From: Bacteroidota bacterium
Lineage (GTDB): Bacteria; Bacteroidota; Bacteroidia; UBA4408
DNA: 64,000 bases
Assembly: GCA_016718805.1 (NCBI GenBank)
Contig: JADKCP010000003.1
Location: 558,001-622,000, forward strand
Direction: 5' to 3'
The translations under genes were made by a program, and so were the position numbers. Below are positions 9,026 through 16,720 of this stretch, piece after piece. Under the pieces are notes generated by a model. That model searched no databases. It was not told the origin of the DNA and saw nothing but the letters and a program-made list of their open reading frames with translations. The stretch's first letter is position 1. Each line of letters starts with the position of its first letter.

Positions 9026-10858
9026 TTAATTTACTACAGCATCACCACGCAGTTTTCTAAAACGTTTACGTGCTTCGGAAACGAATAAACTTCCCGGATA
9101 ATTCGTTAAAACTTCTTGGTAGTATTCCTTTGCTTTTTCTAAATTTTTAAATTGATAATGGTATAACTCAGCCAGTTTATAACTAGCATCATCTCCTAAT
9201 ATATCGCTCGAATACTTTTCGCGAATCAATTCTAAATAAGTTACAGCTTTTTCGAAATTCGTTTTCTTAAAAGCGATTTGATATTTCTTATACAAAATTT
9301 CATCGTCGAGCGAATGGGTTGGATATTCTTTGCTGATGCTATCTAAAGTTAACAACGATAAGCTGTCTTTGTTTTGAAGCAACAATAAATCGGCTCGTGC
9401 AAACAATTGTAAAGGAATATAATTCGAATCAACCGTATTGTCGCTTATAAGTAACGACAGGTCTAATGCATCGTTGGCTATTAGTTTGGAGGTAGCCGAT
9501 TTTAATACATCGAGTTGGGCGCGGCTCCACTCAAAATCGCCGTGGTAGTAGGAGAGGCGGGCGTTTCTGAATTTCGCATCTTGCCCAATAGGTTCTTCTT
9601 TAAAGGATTTTTCTACTTGAGAATACAGCAGGGTTGTTTCCCATATTTCTCCGGTAAACAATAAAATATCGGCGAGTTCTAATTTGCATTCGGCTATGCT
9701 TTTAGCATCGGCTCTCGGCATTTCAATAGCTTCGTTTAAAATATCTATTGCGGTATCTGCCCCATCTAAATAAAATGCTTCCAAATGCGCCAGGCCTTTA
9801 ATTAAGGACAAGGTAGTGGGCGATTTTCCCAACTCGCCAATAGTTGAAATATAAGTACTTTTCAGTTTCATCAAATCACCCTTAGTGAAAGCAGGATTGG
9901 TAGTAATTTTTGTATTCAACACGTTCACCATTTCCATTCGGGCAGTATGATAATGTTGGCTGTTTTTTCCTAAATCAATGATGTATTGATAACATTTTAT
10001 AGCAATATCGTAATCTTTATTAGCTGCTGCTAAACTCGCAAGTGGCAGTATTTTAGCCCCCTGCAATTGTTGTCGTTTTTCGAGCGCTTTGCTTTGAAAA
10101 AATGCCGATTCAAAATCTTTTTCCTGAATGTATTGCCATATCAGCATCTCTGAAAAGGTAACATTCGCGGGACTTGTTTGGATTTTTTTTAAGAGTTGAG
10201 TTTTGAGCAATTTATTTTTCTTGCCACCTTCATCATCTCCAATTGAAGTTTGCAAAGCGTTTTGTACACTTTGTAAATACCCGTTATTTATATCCAGCAC
10301 ATCCAGATACTCTTTAATCATACTTTCAAAATCGCCTTTTTGATTGTAAAGTTCAGCCAGTTCAAAATTAAAACCATACACTTCACCAACCAGTTTTCGA
10401 CCACGTAAATAGGTTTTCATTGCCCAGTCGTTTTCGCCTAAATCAATAAAATAGCGTGCAACATTAATTACTTGATTTTGATCGGGCGACATCGCAGTTA
10501 TCACTCCTTCGAATTCTTTTTTTGCTTTATCGGGTTCATCGGCTGTTTTAAACACACGGCCTACATCAACACGGTATTGCAGTTCCTGCGGGTTGCGACG
10601 CACCTGTTTTTTAGCAAGTTTTTCGGCAGTTTTAAAATCTTTGGTACTGAGCAAACAATCGAGATAATGCTGGTAGTAATTTAGCTCGTCGGGATTTCGG
10701 TTAAACAATTTTTCATACAGCGCAAGCGCTTTTTCAAATTCGCCCTGACTGTAATATTGCATGGCCAATTGCTCGGTTTTATCGTCTTGCGCCAAGAGTT
10801 GTGTAGCCGGGAATAATGCTACCAAACAAAATACAAATACAGCACGTATAGTTTTCAT
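9026..10858 (-). CDS. Exported tetratricopeptide-repeat protein
   Basis: 610 residues with a signal peptide (ATQLLAQ cleavage region) and TPR helices throughout: LAMQYYSQGEFEKALALYEKL at 30-50, further repeats to about 250, and a strong C-terminal set (DDASYKLAELYHYQF and LEKAKEYYQEVL, about 555-595). TPR proteins are scaffolds; this one would sit in the periplasm or on the inner face of the outer membrane. Its ATG overlaps the stop of the lipoprotein gene upstream by 4 bases (ATGA), so the two are translationally coupled and probably act together. No enzymatic motif seen; the client is unknown. Confidence 0.75.
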   Translation of the reverse strand: MKTIRAVFVFCLVALFPATQLLAQDDKTEQLAMQYYSQGEFEKALALYEKLFNRNPDELNYYQHYLDCLLSTKDFKTAEKLAKKQVRRNPQELQYRVDVGRVFKTADEPDKAKKEFEGVITAMSPDQNQVINVARYFIDLGENDWAMKTYLRGRKLVGEVYGFNFELAELYNQKGDFESMIKEYLDVLDINNGYLQSVQNALQTSIGDDEGGKKNKLLKTQLLKKIQTSPANVTFSEMLIWQYIQEKDFESAFFQSKALEKRQQLQGAKILPLASLAAANKDYDIAIKCYQYIIDLGKNSQHYHTARMEMVNVLNTKITTNPAFTKGDLMKLKSTYISTIGELGKSPTTLSLIKGLAHLEAFYLDGADTAIDILNEAIEMPRADAKSIAECKLELADILLFTGEIWETTLLYSQVEKSFKEEPIGQDAKFRNARLSYYHGDFEWSRAQLDVLKSATSKLIANDALDLSLLISDNTVDSNYIPLQLFARADLLLLQNKDSLSLLTLDSISKEYPTHSLDDEILYKKYQIAFKKTNFEKAVTYLELIREKYSSDILGDDASYKLAELYHYQFKNLEKAKEYYQEVLTNYPGSLFVSEARKRFRKLRGDAVVN

Positions 10859-11412
10859 TTTTTTAAACTATCAATAACTAGTTGAACCTTTGGTTGCAAT
10901 TGTTTAAACTGTTCTTCATGCCTGGTAAATTCAGCTTTTTTTGAAAGCACAAAAGCCGAAATTTTACTAACAGCAGTAGATTCGGATTCAAAATATTTTT
11001 CAAATTGCTCTTTTGATAAATCGGTTTTTTCGGCATCGTGTTTTAAGTTCAGCAATTGCATTTTGGTAAAGTCAAGTTCTTTTTTCAGCATCACTTCTTG
11101 CTTACCTGCAGTAGCTTTTTCTTCTTCCTCTTCCTCGTTAATGCTCTTATAGCTAGTTAATAGTATTGCTGTTTGTTGCGTAAGTGTATCTGTAAAGTTA
11201 GTTTGAATAAATTCTAAATCCTGTTTTATTTTTTGAGCTCTGGCTTCTTCTTCTTCAAAATTAAGGGTAGCAACAACTTGGTTGGTAGAATCGAGTTGTA
11301 AACTTAAACGATTAATGCGCTCCATATTTTGTGCATTGGGCTGATTACAGGCAACCATGAGTATGCAACTTCCAAGAAGCAAGTAAGTAAATTTTTGAAG
11401 TAGTTGATACAT
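10855..11412 (-). CDS. Small coiled-coil lipoprotein, partner of the TPR protein
   Basis: Acidic, helix-rich protein of about 185 residues. A lipobox-like LMVAC follows a short hydrophobic stretch, predicting signal peptidase II processing and lipid anchoring. The mature part is rich in Glu, Lys and Gln with heptad character (for example NFEEEEARAQKIKQDLEF), consistent with a coiled coil. I prefer the ATG at 11412, which puts the charged residue just before the hydrophobic core; the longer start at 11442 is possible because the predicted promoter lies at 11466-11473. The stop overlaps the TPR start by 4 bases. Family not recognised. Confidence 0.65.
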   Translation of the reverse strand: MYQLLQKFTYLLLGSCILMVACNQPNAQNMERINRLSLQLDSTNQVVATLNFEEEEARAQKIKQDLEFIQTNFTDTLTQQTAILLTSYKSINEEEEEEKATAGKQEVMLKKELDFTKMQLLNLKHDAEKTDLSKEQFEKYFESESTAVSKISAFVLSKKAEFTRHEEQFKQLQPKVQLVIDSLKK

Positions 11413-11465
11413 GTAAGTTAAAGGAATACTTAAGTACAGCATTAGAAAATCAATTTCGACTCAGG

Positions 11466-11473
11466 CAAATTTA
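11466..11473 (-). promoter_or_regulatory. Candidate -7 element for the lipoprotein/TPR operon
   Basis: On the minus strand this reads TAAATTTG, matching the Bacteroidota TAnnTTTG consensus, about 17-24 bases before the longer start codon. No good -33 TTG is seen at the ideal distance. Confidence 0.4.
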
Positions 11474-11607
11474 CTAAAATCAACCGCACCCGAGTTTTTT
11501 TAAGACTATTTAGCAATTTATCGAGTGAAGCACTTAAGATAATTAATGCAACCTCTTAGATCGCCAGAGTAGTAATGGTAGCAAAAGCTCCAACTAAGCT
11601 AAACGGC

Positions 11608-12879
11608 TTAATTGATCCATTCAAAACCGGTATAAGGCACCAGCGCCTTAGGAATTCGAATTCCTTTTTCGGTTTGATTATTCTCGAGCAAAGAAGCAAC
11701 AATACGCGGCAATGCCAATGCGCTTCCGTTTAAAGTATGGGCTAATTGCGGTTTAGCATCTCCTTCTTTAAAGCGCAATTTTAAGCGGTTGCTTTGAAAG
11801 GTTTCAAAATTAGAAACAGAGCTTACTTCGAGCCATTTTTGTTGTGCCGCACTGTATGCTTCAAAATCGTAAGTTAAAGCGGAAGCAAAACTCATATCTC
11901 CACCACACAATTTTAAAATGCGAAATGGCAATTCCAGCTGGCGCATCAATCCTGCAACGTATTCGCGCATTTCTTCAAGTGTTTGGTAGCTTTTATCGGG
12001 ATGTGCAATTTGAACAATTTCAACTTTATCAAATTGATGCAAACGATTTAAGCCGCGCACATCTTTACCATAACTTCCTGCTTCACGTCGGAAACAAGGA
12101 GTGTAGCCGCAATTTTTAATGGGAAACTGTTCCGCTTTTAATATTACATCCCGGTAAATATTGGTAATTGGCACTTCGGCAGTAGGAATAAGGTATAAAT
12201 TATCAACACCAACATGGTACATTTGACCTTCTTTATCTGGCAATTGACCGGTTCCGTATCCACTGGCTTCATTCACCATAATGGGCGGTTGTACTTCTAA
12301 ATAGCCGGCAGCAGTGGCATTGTCTAAAAAGAAATTAATTAAGGCACGTTGCAGTCGGGCACCTTTTCCTTTATACACCGGAAATCCTGCACCGGTGAGT
12401 TTCACGCCCAATTCAAAATCTATCAAATCATATTTTGCAGCAAGCTCCCAATGGGGTTTTGCATCGGCATACAAAGTAGGAATAGTACCTTCCTGAAATA
12501 CATTTTCATTTTCCTCAGGGCTTTTACCTTTGGGTACTTTCGGACTAGGAGTATTGGGAATTATGAGTAATAATTTATGTTGTTCAGCTTCAATTTCACT
12601 CAATGCTTCCTCCAGCTTTTTTGAACTTTCTTTTAGGGCACCACTCTTATTTTTTAAATCATCGCCTTCCGCTTTTTTACCCGATTTGTATAATTCACCA
12701 ACCTGTTTAGCCAGTGTATTTGCTTCGTTTAACAAAGCATCCAATTCATTTTGTGTGCGGCGGCGATCGTTGTCGAGCTCCAGTACTTTTTCGATACTTT
12801 CTTTAGCATCAAAATTTTTAACAGACAAGCGATTAATAACTTCTTCCTTGTTTTCGCGGATATAGTTGAGTTGTAACAT
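11608..12879 (-). CDS. serS: Seryl-tRNA synthetase
   Basis: Cytosolic class II aminoacyl-tRNA synthetase that charges tRNA-Ser with serine. N-terminal residues 1-110 are the long antiparallel coiled-coil arm that grips the tRNA variable arm (repeated E, K and L heptads). Motif 2 is visible as CFRREAGSYGKDVRGLNRLHQF, with the substrate-contacting Arg residues, and motif 3 as NGSALALPRIVASLLEN. The 423-residue length is standard for bacterial SerRS. Single-gene unit; a TATTTTTG-type promoter lies 29 bases upstream. Very confident. Confidence 0.97.
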   Translation of the reverse strand: MLQLNYIRENKEEVINRLSVKNFDAKESIEKVLELDNDRRRTQNELDALLNEANTLAKQVGELYKSGKKAEGDDLKNKSGALKESSKKLEEALSEIEAEQHKLLLIIPNTPSPKVPKGKSPEENENVFQEGTIPTLYADAKPHWELAAKYDLIDFELGVKLTGAGFPVYKGKGARLQRALINFFLDNATAAGYLEVQPPIMVNEASGYGTGQLPDKEGQMYHVGVDNLYLIPTAEVPITNIYRDVILKAEQFPIKNCGYTPCFRREAGSYGKDVRGLNRLHQFDKVEIVQIAHPDKSYQTLEEMREYVAGLMRQLELPFRILKLCGGDMSFASALTYDFEAYSAAQQKWLEVSSVSNFETFQSNRLKLRFKEGDAKPQLAHTLNGSALALPRIVASLLENNQTEKGIRIPKALVPYTGFEWIN

Positions 12880-12907
12880 TGCTTTTGTGCATTTTATTTT
12901 AAGGCTG

Positions 12908-12915
12908 CAAAAATA
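12908..12915 (-). promoter_or_regulatory. Candidate serS -7 promoter element
   Basis: The minus strand reads TATTTTTG, a match to TAnnTTTG, with the start codon 29 bases downstream, which leaves a leader of about 20 bases. The -33 position has no clear TTG. Confidence 0.45.
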
Positions 12916-13153
12916 GCAATGCGGATGGATATATCACAGTAGGAAACGAAATTTAAACTCGTTCAATAATTAGAAACAACCCTGCAAATTCAAAATTTTG
13001 ATTGATGCTTCGCGGCATGTATGCATAGGCTAATTCTATTGTGAAATTTTGAATTATCATTCTCGCGCGAATCTTCAGATTCGTGTGTTTTAATCAATAA
13101 AGGACACATGCCATAAACTAAAACATCAAGATTTTCAATTTTAATTTCTCATT

Positions 13154-14122
13154 TTATCTACGGCTTACAACAAATTTGCGAACCAGTATATTACCGGAAA
13201 GCAATTGAATTTTTAAAAAATAGATACCAGTCGGAAGCTCTGAAACTTCAATTTTATAAGAAGCTTTCAGTGTTTGTAAAAATTCGATAGCATTACCGGT
13301 AGCATTGTAAATACTGTAGTTTATCGGAGCATCACTTGAAAAATTGCTTATCTCAATAAACTCATTTGCAGGGTTAGGAGTAATCAATAGTTCGTTATTA
13401 ATTGGATGTTGGTTTATTGAAAGTGTTGTATCTTCATATAAACTAACATCATCAAGGTAATAAAATGAACTCCATGGATAGGATGGGCGGTTAATTGCTT
13501 TTTGGGTGGCACTATCGCTCTTAAAATTTCCTATAGTTAAATATTTTTCACCACCGGTGGCTGTGAAACAACCTTCAATTTTGCTCCAACCCAAAGTATC
13601 TGTTATTATGTTTCCACTAGGGTTACTTACTTGAGGGCTAACATTAATTAAACAGTTTAAACCAAAGCATGTATCGGGTGTAACTGAAAAATGTGCGCCT
13701 ATTGCATCAATACCGTATTGGCAATTATTTGCTAAGTTAGCATATAAAGTAAGACAATAGCTTTTTCCAGAAATTAATGAATCAGTTAATTGTATCTGTG
13801 CATACCAGCGAATAAAACCATTCGGGCTATATAAATTGAAACCAGAATAGCCATTTCCTGAATGCGGCCATTGATAGCCCAATAGGCTATCCAGATTTAA
13901 TGGAACATCAAACTTTGGTTTCGATGAACAAATATTAAAATAGACCGGCGAATTAGGTAAAGCACTTTGCCAAGGCTGCGCAATACTTATCCCATGACCA
14001 TAAATAGAACCAGGGCAACCAATAATAGTTTCAAAGTCGCCATTAGTAATTAAATTTTGAGCTTTGGTTTGTAAAATTATGAGATATAAAAGCATCAAAA
14101 TTGATAATTTTAATACTTTCAT
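13154..14122 (-). CDS. T9SS cargo of the NGDFE-type family, last gene of the cargo operon
   Basis: 322 residues: signal peptide (LQTKAQ), an N-terminal block starting LITNGDFE that runs to about residue 230 and ends DDVSLYED, then a T9SS domain (LLITPNPANEFIEI ... GIYFLKIQL). The NGDFE...DDVSLYE frame is that of carbohydrate-binding-module-like jelly rolls, so glycan binding is a reasonable inference, not a demonstrated activity. It is a diverged paralogue of the two genes at 14771 and 15746, sharing HSGNGY, LTDSL.SGK.YCLT and GNFK. One base separates it from the upstream short paralogue; it ends the five-gene minus-strand operon that begins at 19885. Confidence 0.8.
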   Translation of the reverse strand: MKVLKLSILMLLYLIILQTKAQNLITNGDFETIIGCPGSIYGHGISIAQPWQSALPNSPVYFNICSSKPKFDVPLNLDSLLGYQWPHSGNGYSGFNLYSPNGFIRWYAQIQLTDSLISGKSYCLTLYANLANNCQYGIDAIGAHFSVTPDTCFGLNCLINVSPQVSNPSGNIITDTLGWSKIEGCFTATGGEKYLTIGNFKSDSATQKAINRPSYPWSSFYYLDDVSLYEDTTLSINQHPINNELLITPNPANEFIEISNFSSDAPINYSIYNATGNAIEFLQTLKASYKIEVSELPTGIYFLKIQLLSGNILVRKFVVSRR

Positions 14123-14123
14123 T

Positions 14124-14767
14124 TTACTTTCTATTCACTATTATTTTTTTGTGAATTGCGTTGCCATTTGATGATATTGAGCTAAAAAAATAAATTCCAT
14201 CTGCAATTTTCGATATATCTATATTGCTTTCTGATTTTATTAATTCAGATTCAATTATTTTTTTACCGTTTGAATCAGAATTCACGTATTTTATTGGAAG
14301 TGAAAAATCCGTAGTTTTTACTGTTAAACAAGTGGTTGCCGGGATTGGTCCAATTGACAAACTAGTTACCAATGGAGGTACAAAACTTTTTTTAGATGAT
14401 GTTTTCGACTTACGCAAGGAGGATGCTGGAATCGGGCAAAACGAATTCCATGTTAATGCTTCGCACAGGATACATTCTAATAATATACGACTTTGTAAAA
14501 CTGCCAAGCCTCCTACATTTTGACATTGATTAGCTACAGCCATTAAATCGCTTATTTCGGAAGCGCTAAATTCTCTAAATGGATTTTCGCACCACAGCAA
14601 GTAATATTCATTAAATATTTGTATGTTTTGCTCTATCAGGTTTTGCGGTGTTAAGCCGTTATTAACAAATTGTGCATAGTAATAATCGTTTTGTGCAATC
14701 AGTTGCATGCAAGGCATTGAAATGAGTAAATCAATGTTAAAACTGAAATAATTAATAATCGCAACAT
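14124..14767 (-). pseudogene. Short cargo paralogue with a one-base frameshift after its signal peptide
   Basis: The intact frame from 14717 encodes a protein without a proper start signal. Reading from the ATG at 14767, 3 bases after the previous gene's stop, gives a good signal peptide (MLRLLIISVLTLIYSF) that then meets a stop; adding one T to the TTT run near 14720 joins it to LIAQNDYYYAQF, a normal cleavage region. The body (NNGLTPQNLIEQN, FSASEISDL, VANQCQNVGGLAV) matches residues of about 905-990 of the large protein at 16721, so this is a miniature version holding only the C-terminal part of that protein plus a T9SS-type tail (GIYFFSS ... KKIIVNRK). Either real decay or a missing base in the assembly; the tight operon spacing favours the latter. 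Confidence 0.7.
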
Positions 14768-14770
14768 CCT

Positions 14771-15742
14771 TTAGTGGTTTATTGTAAACTTTTTTGTTTG
14801 GCTAAGGTTGTTATTCAATAAAAATTTTGCAAAGTACAACCCGTTTGAAAATCGGGAAATATCAATTGTCTCTGATTCGTTGCAAATAGCTTGGCTTAAT
14901 ATTGTTTCACCCATTAAATTATAAATTTCAACAGCCAAAGGAAATTGATTTGATTTGGAATTAATCTGAATAAAATTATTTGCCGGATTAGGAAAAATTA
15001 AAATAATTTCCTCAGCTTTATTTTCCGTCAAGATCAAAGTACTATCTTCATACAAACTCACATCATCCACATAATAATAAGTGCTCCAGTTATAACCTCC
15101 CGGTTTGTTTATTGCTTTTTGGGTATTGGCATTGTCTTTAAAATTTCCAATAATCATATATCGCTCACCTCCTTGCGCTTGAAAGCAGCCTTCAATTTTC
15201 ATCCAGTTTAAGGTATCCAATAAAATGTTACCCGCAGGGTTACTGACTTGTGGCGTATAAGTGAGCACACAAATAAAGGTGCTGCAAACAGTGCTGGGCT
15301 GTTTGGCAAAATACGCACCTATTGCATCAACACCCCAAGTGCTAATGTTGCTTAAACTAACATAAAAAGTTAAACAATAAAATTTGCCGGAATCCAAACT
15401 ATCGGTTAATTGGGTTTGCAAATAATCAATCGGAAAAGGATTGGTATCTTGATACACATTGATGCCAGCATAGCCGTTTCCGGAATGAGCATTTTGATAT
15501 CCTAATAAACTATCAATATTTACAGGCACTGAAACAATACTTGAAAGGCTGGCGCAGGAGTTAAATAGCGAAGGACTTAAATAACTATTGGCCGAACTCC
15601 ATACCGGTACAAAACTTATTTGTCCTACTCCCCAGGGGCAATTGGTAATGTTTTCAAAACTTCCATTTAGAATAAGATTTTGAGCAATGCTTCTACTCGT
15701 AAAAGTATAGGCCAATAAGCTTATCAAGAATAATCGTTTCAT
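14771..15742 (-). CDS. T9SS cargo of the NGDFE-type family, paralogue A
   Basis: 323 residues: signal peptide (SRSIAQ), NGSFE start block, conserved core with HSGNGYAGINVYQD, QTQLTDSLDSGK and YYYVDDVSLYED, then a T9SS domain (IFPNPANNFIQI ... GLYFAKFLL). The core is nearly identical at the DNA level to paralogue B (15746), while the C-terminal domain is clearly different, which points to recent duplication or gene conversion confined to the core. Three bases separate it from the gene upstream and 3 from the next start. Inferred to be a surface binding protein; the ligand is unknown. Cys residues within the core are conserved in pairs and could form disulfides. Confidence 0.82.
   Translation of the reverse strand: MKRLFLISLLAYTFTSRSIAQNLILNGSFENITNCPWGVGQISFVPVWSSANSYLSPSLFNSCASLSSIVSVPVNIDSLLGYQNAHSGNGYAGINVYQDTNPFPIDYLQTQLTDSLDSGKFYCLTFYVSLSNISTWGVDAIGAYFAKQPSTVCSTFICVLTYTPQVSNPAGNILLDTLNWMKIEGCFQAQGGERYMIIGNFKDNANTQKAINKPGGYNWSTYYYVDDVSLYEDSTLILTENKAEEIILIFPNPANNFIQINSKSNQFPLAVEIYNLMGETILSQAICNESETIDISRFSNGLYFAKFLLNNNLSQTKKFTINH
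15035..15560. repeat. Direct repeat, copy 1 (core of paralogue A)
   Basis: The DNA here is repeated at 16010-16535 with an offset of 975 bases and only scattered substitutions, many silent; for example the stretch coding TYYYVDDVSLYED is unchanged. Identity falls sharply on both sides, in the signal peptide and in the T9SS tail. The two copies could recombine and remove or duplicate one gene in frame. Confidence 0.75.
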
Positions 15743-15745
15743 TAT

Positions 15746-16717
15746 TTAATGCGAGATAATGATTTTATTAGTTGAAATAATTTCAGTATTTTTTATAAAA
15801 TTAACGAAGTAAATACCATTTTTTAAACTGCTTACATCTATGGTTTTACTTGATTTATCAAAGAATTCCACCAAAATTTGATTCCCTAAAAGATTAACTA
15901 CGGAATAGCTTGTTAATCCATCAATTTTATTAAATTTAATTGTAATTTGTTGACTAGCCGGATTAGGAAATATCAAAAAATTATCTTCCTCAATATTTTC
16001 TTTAAGGTTCAAAGTACTATCTTCATACAAACTCACATCATCCACATAATAATAAGTGCTCCAGTTATAACCTCCCGGTTTATTAATTGCTTTTTGTGTA
16101 TTGGCATTATCCTTAAAATTACCAATTATCATATATTTCTCTCCACCTTGCGCTTGAAAGCAGCCTTCAATTTTCATCCAGTTTAAAGTATCCAATAAAA
16201 TGTTACCCGCAGGGTTACTGACTTGTGGTGTGTAGGTGAGCACACATGTATATGTGCTGCATATAGTGCTAGGTTGTTTGGCAAAATAGGCTCCAAGGGC
16301 ATCAACACCCCAACGACAATTATTTAATAAGCTTACATAAAAAGTTAAACAATAATATTTGCCGGAATCTAAACTATCGGTTAATTGGGTTTGCAGGTAA
16401 TCAATTGGGTAGGGGCTAGTATCTTGGTACACATTGATGCCGGCATAGCCGTTTCCGGAATGTGCAAACTGATAACCCAAGGCACTGTCTGCATTCAACG
16501 GTACTGAAACAATGCTAGTAAGGCTTGCGCAGGAATTAAAATATTCAGGAGAAATATAGCTGTTTCCTGTACCCCAAGGAAATGCAGCACCTCCTTGATC
16601 AGGTTGAGTTGGGCATTGAGTAAAAAATTCGAAATCTCCATTTGCAACTAAATTTTGAGCAAAGCCATTAGTTGTAAAAGTTGATGTAAATAACCATATT
16701 AGGCAAATTCTTAGCAT
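15746..16717 (-). CDS. T9SS cargo of the NGDFE-type family, paralogue B
   Basis: Same length and layout as paralogue A: signal peptide (TNGFAQ), NGDFE block, core, T9SS domain. Its C-terminal domain (GIYFVNFI ... NKIIISH) is much closer to that of the 1054-residue protein just upstream than to that of paralogue A, in protein and in DNA. So the gene is a mosaic: core shared with one neighbour, sorting domain shared with the other. Three bases on each side link it to its neighbours, giving an operon with strict spacing. Probable outer-surface protein. Confidence 0.82.
   Translation of the reverse strand: MLRICLIWLFTSTFTTNGFAQNLVANGDFEFFTQCPTQPDQGGAAFPWGTGNSYISPEYFNSCASLTSIVSVPLNADSALGYQFAHSGNGYAGINVYQDTSPYPIDYLQTQLTDSLDSGKYYCLTFYVSLLNNCRWGVDALGAYFAKQPSTICSTYTCVLTYTPQVSNPAGNILLDTLNWMKIEGCFQAQGGEKYMIIGNFKDNANTQKAINKPGGYNWSTYYYVDDVSLYEDSTLNLKENIEEDNFLIFPNPASQQITIKFNKIDGLTSYSVVNLLGNQILVEFFDKSSKTIDVSSLKNGIYFVNFIKNTEIISTNKIIISH
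16010..16535. repeat. Direct repeat, copy 2 (core of paralogue B)
   Basis: Partner of the repeat at 15035-15560. Immediately to its left, 15746-15980 is instead similar to 16721-16955, which codes the sorting domain of the large protein. The switch of similarity partner inside one gene is the sign of exchange between neighbours. Confidence 0.75.
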
Positions 16718-16720
16718 GAT

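Noticed and set aside
13068..13083. Small palindrome CGAATCT-TC-AGATTCG as a terminator
   Set aside because: A 2-base loop cannot form a stable hairpin; it is part of the GCGCGAG-type repeat.
14124..14717. Separate 197-residue gene starting at 14717
   Set aside because: The start lacks a signal peptide although the end is a T9SS-type tail; the signal peptide is present in the next frame from 14767, so the frame is a fragment.
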